From assembly GCF_047663525.1 (NCBI RefSeq), contig NC_092603.1:2004001-2068000 (forward strand): a stretch of DNA of 64,000 bases, in the 5' to 3' direction. The translations under genes were made by a program, and so were the position numbers. Positions 56,174-64,000 of this stretch are shown here, piece by piece. Position 1 is the first letter of the stretch. The number at the start of each line of letters is the position of its first letter. The DNA is from Anas platyrhynchos (lineage: Eukaryota; Chordata; Aves; Anseriformes; Anatidae). The notes under the pieces are model-generated. The model did no database searches. It was not told the origin of the DNA and saw only the letters and a list, made by a program, of their open reading frames with translations.

Positions 56174-59100
56174 ATGGGGCTCCCCTCGGACCACAGCCGC
56201 CCTAGCCTCACCAGCCATGCCAGGGATCTCCTGACTTCTCTCGTCGCTCTGATCCTCCTCCGCCTGGGCTCAGGTAGGATCCTGAGAGGCTGCTGGGGGC
56301 TCTCCCCCCTGTGCATGCAGACTTGCTGCTGTGGGACAGGGGAGCGGCTTTGGGAAAGGGGGGCCTGGAGCCCACAGCTCGCCCATGCCAATTTTCACTT
56401 TCACTTTGGTTCTTTCACGTAATATGGCTGCTGCCTTGCCTGCCCTTTCTGTGTCTCCTTCACCCGCCCGAATGCTGCAGAAAGGGCTCCCACTCCCAGC
56501 ACACCTCCTTCTCCTGCACGTCCTCCCTCTCTCCCTCTCCTGTTTCCCCGGTCATAGCCCATGGGACACAGGGGACGCAGCACGCACCAACTCACGCACC
56601 AACTCACACCCTTTGTCACTCACTGCCCCTAAATTTACGATGGCAAAATCTTACCTCCTCTCTGTGCCCTTCTCCATTGCCCTGTGTGAGAAACATCTCA
56701 AATAATTTTCTTCAGACAGAATCTTCTCTGAAGCTATTTTATTCGCGATTGCAACAGTCCTGTCAATCAGGAGCACATTTCAGTAAACAAATCCTAACCT
56801 TTTATTCCCCATTACCCGATGCCTGATCACCTCCCCTGTTTCCTCATTGGATGAGTACTACAGGTTCACAAGCTACTCGACGCTCCTCTATACTATATAT
56901 GTGCAATTTTTCTTTTTTTTTTTCAACCCTTTAATTTCTCCTTTCTTATGTTTTGAGAACTTTTGATCTTTGTTCTCCTGTTCTCACACTGCTCATCCTG
57001 TTTTTCTCAAGCTTCTACCTTATTTTGGAACAGTGACGCCTTCTACGGTCCACTTATCTCCTTAGTATTTCTCCTTATTATGACTACACAATTACCTTGG
57101 AATACAGAAAAATAATTCTCTACTGCAAAAATAGACCTTTGTTTCTCACAGTTCCCCCCTCTTCTTTTCTTACTCCTATTGTTGTTTTTGCACTTCTTCA
57201 CATACCGCACTCTGAAGTTTTTCCAACATTAAGGTGCAGTATTTTTTTTCGCATGTCACAGGGCATGATAGATATACAATGCCATTATTTTACAATTCCA
57301 ACAAATAGTTGTTGGAGCCAATTCCATGCAGCCAATAACAAAATTAGTTTCTCCCAAATATCTCTAAATCCCCAGGAAGTGTCATCTTGAGTTACTCTAT
57401 GTAGGATCTTGTGGTTTTTTGTTTGTTTGTTTGTTTGCTTCTTTTGGTTTCGTTTTGGTTTTCCCAAATAATTTTTTAGATCAGTGAAATTCTTCCCATT
57501 TGATCTACATATATACAGAAACTAGTATTAATTACAGGGCATGTTCCTCTTATGAGGTTATTCATAAATCTAATATTATTTGATTCTAGAGTACTATTTT
57601 TGCAAACTTTATCTTATTTTCTAGATCTTCAATATTTTTACAATATTTTTGTGTTTTGAGATGTTTACAATAGCTTTTTCTAATTCACTCACCCTTAACC
57701 AAGGTAAAAAACACCTTGCAAAACTGTAAAATGCTAGAGAGTTTTACTAAAGGATTATCTGGAGTCCACTTAACTCGGCGTGTGGTCTCAAGGGGGCTTT
57801 GGCTTTGTGGGTCTTCAATAATAGTTACGTTTGGAATTATTGCCTCCAGGGTGCAAGCTCCCTTCCATCCTAGGGACAACACCTTCCTAGCTTTATTGCC
57901 ATATAGCCAATACCACCCCTTGCCATTCAGGACAAGCCATCTGCTTACAGGATTCTCATGTTGCATCTGGTGTACATTATGCATATTAGCATTCCCGTGG
58001 TTACCATAGTTGGTACAGTATGGATGATTCCCTACTTCGTGGATATTTCCACACACAGGGTCAGTACTATTGCCCCCTGAGTTTCTATCAATATTGTTTA
58101 AAAGGCACCTTTGGTAACACAGTATATTGTAGCCAGGGTTACATGTAGGGAACTCAACTTCAAAATCTATTCCTTCCCGGGACTGTGTATGATCTGTCCT
58201 TTCTAGAAATCTAGAGATTCCAGACACAGTTGCTGCTGGAAATAGTAATCAGGGACAAGGCCTTTCCAGTCTTTCTAGGCATCTGGGTGCAAATCCAACA
58301 ATTATTTCAAGATGGAACTCAAGAGATGTTCTGGATTAATTGGGAATGCTGATTTTTCCCTCCATACTATCACTAATCCGTTGAGAATAGCTATTACTAA
58401 GATAAACTCAAAATACATCATTACTATGTATATATACACACCCCTAAAATAATAAAGAAATAATAAGTAAGAAAAACCATAGAAATCACATACTAATAAG
58501 GATTCTTCTGGTGGGGATTAAATACCCTTCTTTCTCCTACTTCCAGGGAGTGTTCCCTGGAAACACTCCAATTCTGTGTAATTCAATCCCTCTTACTCAT
58601 TAATTCATTACAAATTCTTCTAAGGAGAAGTTAAAGATTTACAATTAATAGTTTCAACAGTTTTAACCTGGAAAGTCTTTGTTAATGCAGTCTCTCTGGT
58701 ATCAGAGTTAACTGATGCTTTTACCCAGATATGAGTCCACCCTTTCTCAGCTGTTCTTACTGTCATTTCAATAGTCAGGAGCACTTGGAACAGTCCATCC
58801 CACTCAGGTTGCAGTTTCAATTCTCCCCATATTTGCATCAGAACCCAAGCTCCTTCTCAAAATTGTTGGATCAGAGCTTCCAAGGGTGGGGTTTGAGCTA
58901 ACAGTACACGGCTCCTTGGAGATGAAAAGAGGATGACAGCCCGAGTACATAGTTCTTAAGAAACGCATCTTTTGTCTCAAATTGAGGTAATTCGTTCCCT
59001 TTGTCCATGTACAGCAATCCAAATAATATTTCATATGGTGAAACTCCCACATCTTTTCTTGGTGCAGTTTGAATTCGGAGAAGTGCCAAAGGCAAGCACT

Positions 59101-62100
59101 TTTTTGGGGGAAGCTGAGTTTCCAGGACTTAGTCAATTGCTTCTTTACTGTCTAATCCGCTCCACCCTTCCAGAAGAAGAAGGATGCCAAGGAGTGTGAA
59201 GTTTTCTGTTAATTCCTACAGTCCACGTTAGCCCTTGCAATATTTCTGACATAAAGTGATTTCCTTGATCAGAGTCAATATTTTCAACAATTCCATATCT
59301 GGGAGTTATTTGTTCCAGAATTACTTTAGTTACTATGTTCGCACTAGCAGATACTGAAGGGATAGCTTCCACACACCCTGACAAATGATCTACCAAGACT
59401 AGTAAGTATATAAATTTACCTGCTCTAGGAGTTCTGTAAAATCCTCCTGTACACTTTGGAAGCATTGAATTCCTGGTTCTTGCCCTCTTCAGGCTGACTG
59501 TTTTAAAGTCCTATTTCCCTTTTGACATACTACGCAACTCCTGCGTACTTGTTCAGCCAGAATATATATATTCCTATGTGTACTTCTTTCCATAGCACAG
59601 CATCACACATTGCTTGAATTCCCCAATGACATTCTTGATATAAAACAGTTAATACTCGCCTCAATAGCACTTTATTCAGCATTTCACTCCCATCAGGGAG
59701 TATCTGTTTTCCTTTGGACTTCGTGACTCCTAATTCCTTAAAAACCTCTTTCTCTTAAAACGGTTTAGTTAGGGGTAGCTCAACAATTCCCTGTATCCTC
59801 TCTGGATTTATTTTTCATTCCCCCTCAGACACTAGATGCCCTAAATATTTGACTTCTCTTTCTACAAATTTTAATTTATTTTCCAATACTTTCAAGCCCT
59901 GTTTTCCCAGAAAGTTGAATAGCTTGTTAGTGGCTTCCTTCACAACTGTTTTCTCCTGTCCTGACAATAAAAGATCATCCACATAACACCTTCTCCTGCA
60001 CATCCTCCCTCTCCGTCTCCTGTTTCCCCAGTGGTTTCCCATGGGACACAGGGGACGCAGGATGCACCAACTCACACACAGCTCGCTTTTTGTCACTCAC
60101 TGACCCTAAATTTACGATGCCAAAATCTCACCTCCTCTCTGTGCCCTTCTCCATTGCCCAGCCCAGCTCAATGTGGTGGGACCAGGCCACCCTGTCACTG
60201 CCACCATGGGGCAGGATGTCGTGCTGCCCTGCCACTTGTCCCCTCAACGCGATGCTCGCACCTTGGAGGTAAGGTGGATCCGGGACAGGTTCTCTGAGAC
60301 AGTGCACCACTACCGCAATGGACAGGACCTGTACAGGGAGCAGATGGGGGCATATGCCGGGAGGACAGAGTTGGCCAGAGATGGTCTCTCTGTTGGAAGA
60401 CTGGACTTGCGAATCACGGGGCTGAGACCCTCTGATGATGGCCTGCACGTCTGCACTGTGGGAGATGCTGATGCTTATGACGAAGCCATTGTGGAGCTGG
60501 AGGTGTCAGGTTAGTGGCTGGGGTGGTGCTGCCAGGGCAGAGTTTACGTGTCCTTTGAATGTTCCAGCTGTTTCACAGCATGGAGCATGCCCATGGATGT
60601 GGAGGTAATATTTGGGGAGAGAGCTCCCTGGAGAGTTTTGTCAGTTTTCACTGGTGTCCTTGAAGACAATAATAATATTGTGAGGGCACTGGGCACAGGC
60701 TGCTGAGCAGCACCTTCAGCTGTGTCAGCAATGGGACCAAAGAGCACACAGGGAGAGTCGCAGAGTCCTCTGAGCAGCCGGACATCTGCTTTACTTTTGC
60801 TTTCTATGCTGGGGGAGACCTGAGACATTGTCTGCAAGTCTCGGGGCTTCTTGAACCATCACGGCTTGGTGCAGATATGCTGCCTGGAGGTGCTGAAGCT
60901 CAGCACTTGGTTTTTCTGGGCAATTTCAAGCTACTGGAATTGTGCAGCCTTGCTCTCTGGGTCCGGTATATAGGAGGGTGTTTTTGGGTTGAGGGTGAGT
61001 GCATGGACTGCCTGTAACTTGAGCCCCAGGAGACGTAGCTGTGAAGGGCTGTATCTGGCATGGGAGCAGATGGGGTCTTTGCCTTGAAAGGAATCCCTCC
61101 CCAAGTCAAGCCCCAGACACGTGCTCTTTCCCCCAGCCACAGGTGCTGACCCCCACCTCTCCCTGGGGGGCTACGAGGCCGGAGGCGTCCGGGTGCTGTG
61201 TCGATCGGCCGGCTGGTACCCGCTGCCACAGCTGCTGTGGAGGGATGCTCGCGGGCAGCACCTGTCCTCGGTCTCCCAGACACATTCCCAGGACCAGGAG
61301 GGGTTCTTTGAAATCGAAGGTGCCGTCATCGTGACCGGAAGTGTGGAGGGGCCCTTGTCCTGCGTGGTCAGGAGCAGCCGCCTCCAGGAGGAAAAGGAAT
61401 CATCCCTGCACATTGCAGGTACAAATGGCACAGCCAGGGTGAGGTGTTCCTGGCCCCTGCACTTGTCCTGAGCCGGCAGAAGTCTGGGTCTTGCTCTTCC
61501 ACCTGCTGGCATGGAAACGCAGCCCTTTACCTGGTGCCTTTTCTCAGCTCCCTTCTTCCACAACGCCCAGCCCTGGATGGTGGCTCTGGCTCTGGTCCTC
61601 GTGCTTTTGGCTGTGTCCATTGGCCTCAGTGTTTATCTCTTTCGAAAGCAAGGTAAGCTGGCAGTGCAGGGATGGAGCAGAGGGAGGTGTTCTGCAGGGA
61701 CCCCCTGGGTGTGGAGCGGGGCTGAGCCCTGGCCCAGGGAGGTGCGTAGGAGGAGGACGGGAATGTTCTCCTGGGGATGCCAAAGGCCTTAGGATCGTCT
61801 TGGGTGGGAGGCCAGGGAGCATGGCTGCAGCGTGGGGCTGGTGAAAAGGCGCAGCCCCCCTGCACATGTTCCCACCCAGCAACCAAGCTGCTCTGCTCAC
61901 CACCTCTTCCTCTGCCTTTGCTTTTCAGCGGCACAGAGCCGAGAGCTGGGAGAGTCCTTGCAGTCCCTGCCCCCAGACCCTGGGGAAGTGTTGTCCCTGC
62001 GGGAGGGCCAGGGCCTGGTCTGGGTGGGATCTGGGGGCTTGTGTGCTGGTGGCTCGGGGGTGCTGGAGGAGCAGCTGGAGCCTGGGGTGGGAGTGGGGAG

Positions 62101-64000
62101 TTCTGGGGCTGCCCTGGGCACGGGACACGGCCGGGATGACTGAAAGGAACGGGGATCGAGGTGGGGACGGGGAGCGAGCTGCGGGGCTGCCCCGCTCTGC
62201 ACTGACGCTTCTGGGACAGGGACGTCCTCCACCCATCCCCAATCACTTCCACTTGTGTTTTGGTGGCACGGTGTAGAGCGATGCACAAGTGTCTGTCCTT
62301 ACTGCTACAAGTCTTACAAAATGCTGGCCCTAGGTCTTTCTTAGTGGGGTCGCTACAAGTCTAGGAGCAGGGTGGTCTGTGCACATGCATGAGAGCAAAA
62401 ACTTTGGGGTCTAGCCATCTAGCCATGGAAGCAGCATTGGATTGAAAGTCTCTCCACTCTGACCATTCATTCCTTTTGCTTTTCTATAGCAGCGAAAAAG
62501 GATGCAGAGCTGGGTAAGTCTCCTTCCCCAAAGAGAAGGCATTTGGTGTCTTCCCACAAGCATACTCCCCTCTGACCTTACCTTGCTTTTGATTTTCTTT
62601 TTCTTTTCCAGGGAAACAAGCTGCAGAGATAGGTGAGTGTCTATACCTGAACTGGAAGAATTTGAAGTGTAGACAGTGGGTGAGAATTTTTTTCCCTCTG
62701 ATCATGCATTCCTTATGCTTTTCTTTTCAAGAGGAAAAAGATGCAAGACTGGGTGAGTCTCTTCCTCCCCCCAACTGAAGGAATTGGGGGTCTTTGGTTT
62801 GTAGCAGTTATTGTTGAGAAACTGACTCTTCTCATCAATGCATTGCTTTTCTATTTTGTTTGTAGATGAACAAGCTGCAGAGCTCGGTAAGTCTCACTCT
62901 CCAAACAGAAAAAAAAAAAAAAAAAAAAAAAACAACGAAAAAAAAGGCATCATAGTGAGAGGTATGGAATCAGAAACTGTGCCTCCTTCTCATGTTTTCC
63001 TTTTCCCTTTCATTTGTAGAGAAACAAGCTGCAGAGCTGGGTAAGTCTCCTGGTGTTCAGACCCAAGGGCAACACCAAGGCGATGTGCAGGGGAGGGTGG
63101 GCAGCTGGGACAGAGCAGCCCAGGGCTGGCCCCTCACCCTGCCCACACCCACTGGGCACCAGCCGTGGGCTGTGACCAGCTCTCCCCTCTCCTTCCAGCA
63201 TGGAGAAAGTCTGTCCTGCCTCATAATAGAGGTAGGTGTGCATTGGGTTGCTCTCTGCGGTGCTTCTCCTGCCCCTGGTGGGGCATGTTCAGGAGCCAAG
63301 AGGTGCCCCATCTCCTGCCCCGTGGGGCAGCTCCTGGCCCCAAGCTGGGGAAAGCCTGCCCAGGGCTGAGCTCTGCCCCTGATGGCCTGGCTCCTTCTGT
63401 CCCTGCAGTGAAGGTGACCCTGGATCCACGCACGGCTCATCCCTGGCTTGTTGTGTCTCAGGACAACAGCAGTGTGAGATGGGAAAGTGAATGGGAGCAG
63501 GTTCCTGACACACCAGAGAGATTTGACGTTCGGATGTGCGTGCTGGGCTGTGAGGAGTTCAGAGAGGGGAGGCACTGCTGGTTGGTGGAGGTGGAGGGAG
63601 AGTGGCTAAAGTATTCTTGGTGGGCTGTGGGGGTGGCCAGGGCTTCTCTGAAGAGAAAAGGGAAGATCAAAATGAGCCCTACAGCAGGGATCTGGGCTGT
63701 GCTGTACTATGAGGGGCACCTCAAGTCTCTCACATCTCCTCGCACTCCCTTGTCCCTGTCCCCTGTCCCCACGAGGATCTGGGTCTGTCTGGACTGTACC
63801 CAGGGGCAGGTGTCTTTTATCAACGCTGACAATGGGGTCCAGATCTTCACTTTCACAGCAGCCTCCTTCAATGGGGAGAGCATCCGCCCCTGGTTCTTGG
63901 TGGAGACACTGAGAATTCAGATGTGTCTGCGGGACAGCACCCCCCAGACCCTGTCCCCAGCCCTGGGGGGCTCCGGCCCTTCTCCAGACACTCCTGCATC
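56174..64000 (+). CDS. Gene H: butyrophilin-like, long tail, retroviral fossil in intron 1; runs off the window
   Basis: Predicted exons are 56174-56273 (signal, MGLPSDHSRPSL), 60162-60509 (IgV), 61143-61418 (IgC, full length), 61548-61652 (TM), heptads 62493-62513 (AKKDAEL), 62612-62632 (GKQAAEI), 62732-62752 (EEKDARL), 62866-62886 (DEQAAEL) and 63020-63040 (EKQAAEL), 63199-63231 (33 bp) and 63409 to beyond 64000 (B30.2, open to the edge). The first heptad exon (61929-61949) has the GA donor. Intron 1 is about 3.9 kb instead of about 0.4 kb because it holds a retroviral fossil. The signal donor and IgV acceptor are intact, so splicing remains possible. The IgV motif before the second cysteine is DGLHVCTV instead of DGQYVCTV, replacing a tyrosine conserved in V domains. 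About 37 coding bases lie outside the window, if the exon has the usual length. Confidence 0.75.
56392..56409 (+). promoter_or_regulatory. ISRE-like motif in intron 1 of gene H
   Basis: TTTTCACTTTCACTTTGG: both TTTCAC half-sites are kept. It lies upstream of the retroviral insertion. Confidence 0.4.
56507..56684 (+). repeat. Left copy of duplicated intron-1 segment flanking the retroviral fossil
   Basis: About 175 bases of gene intron (starting TTCTCCTGCACGTCCTCCC and ending TCTCCATTGCCC) recur at 59991-60159 on the other side of the fossil. The left copy stops just before the acceptor AG; only the right copy keeps it. Confidence 0.75.
56685..57150 (-). repeat. 3' LTR of the retroviral fossil
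   Basis: The LTR is bounded by the inverted ends TGTGAGAAAC (56685-56694) and GTTTCTCACA (57141-57150), about 466 bases. A polypurine tract (plus-strand CCCCCCTCTTCTTTTC) sits directly inside it at about 57154-57169. No second LTR is present. Confidence 0.75.
56685..59988 (-). mobile_element. Class I (gamma-type) endogenous retrovirus fossil, 5' truncated
   Basis: A minus-strand provirus relic lies inside intron 1 of gene H. Reading from its 5' side it has the end of a reverse transcriptase (YVDDLLLSG), integrase (VLVDHLSGCVEAIP and TPWHPSSSGRVERI), an envelope-like region (WYWLYGNKARKVLSLGWKG) and one LTR. The IN motifs fit class I elements rather than alpha or beta types. Gag, protease, most of RT and the 5' LTR are absent. 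It is plainly broken, with many interruptions. Age cannot be set from paired LTRs because only one is present; the decay suggests it is old. Confidence 0.8.
59991..60159 (+). repeat. Right copy of duplicated intron-1 segment flanking the retroviral fossil
   Basis: Begins TTCTCCTGCACATCCTCCC and runs into the IgV acceptor; homologous to 56507-56684 with scattered differences. The word ACACC is shared at the breakpoint with the fossil. Confidence 0.75.

Noticed and set aside
56685-57150. The LTR as a promoter now driving gene H
   Set aside because: It lies in the opposite orientation within intron 1, downstream of the signal-peptide exon, and nothing in the sequence shows a joining exon.
1-64000. 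tRNA, rRNA or other structural RNA genes
   Set aside because: No cloverleaf A/B-box pattern or rRNA-like conserved stretch was noticed by eye; without a folding search this remains a negative impression only.

Overview
The window looks like MHC-linked DNA from a bird. Three things point there. It has butyrophilin/BG-type immunoglobulin genes with 21-bp heptad exons. It has MHC class II DM-beta (DMB) gene ends on the opposite strand. Most interspersed sequence is CR1 LINE, the dominant avian LINE, plus one class I (gamma-type) endogenous retrovirus fossil. I cannot name the species.

Eight copies (A-H) of one butyrophilin-like gene lie head to tail on the + strand, starting at 2145, 10964, 18561, 26412, 33361, 40828, 47780 and 56174. 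Each has the same exon plan: signal peptide (100 bp), IgV (348 bp), IgC-like (276 bp), transmembrane (105 bp), one to six 21-bp heptad exons, a 33-bp exon, a PRY-SPRY (B30.2) exon of 629 bp, and an AATAAA signal about 420 bp after the stop. By eye A, C and F are open throughout. H is open to the window edge but carries a retroviral fossil in intron 1. B (IgV frameshift) and D, E, G (the same 1-bp loss in the IgC exon) are broken. After the genes, minus-strand pieces recur: a CR1 reverse-transcriptase scrap, the 3' exons of a DMB gene (beta-2, TM, YTPL tail), and a CATGCAA-type minisatellite that fills DMB intron 2. Other spacers carry C2H2 zinc-finger remains and a possible RING remnant.

The layout is: CR1 - A - DMB - minisatellite - zinc finger - B - DMB - CR1 - C - DMB - CR1 - D - zinc finger - E - DMB - CR1 - F - zinc finger - G - DMB(beta-2 only) - CR1 - H (runs off the right edge). 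The simplest reading is a two-gene cassette (first-position genes A, C, D, F, H; second-position genes B, E, G) amplified in tandem. A repeat of about 14.4 kb (D-E versus F-G) is plain, and C-D repeats at about 7.85 kb. The copies are mosaics: intron-2 type, tail length and the IgC deletion are shuffled, and E and G share about 1.75 kb with no difference that I can see.

The intact genes would encode type I membrane proteins with two extracellular Ig domains, a cytoplasmic coiled coil and an intracellular B30.2 domain. They may be interferon responsive, since intron 1 carries an ISRE-like motif that is perfect in first-position genes and altered in second-position ones. All coordinates were read by eye; splice sites are predictions.
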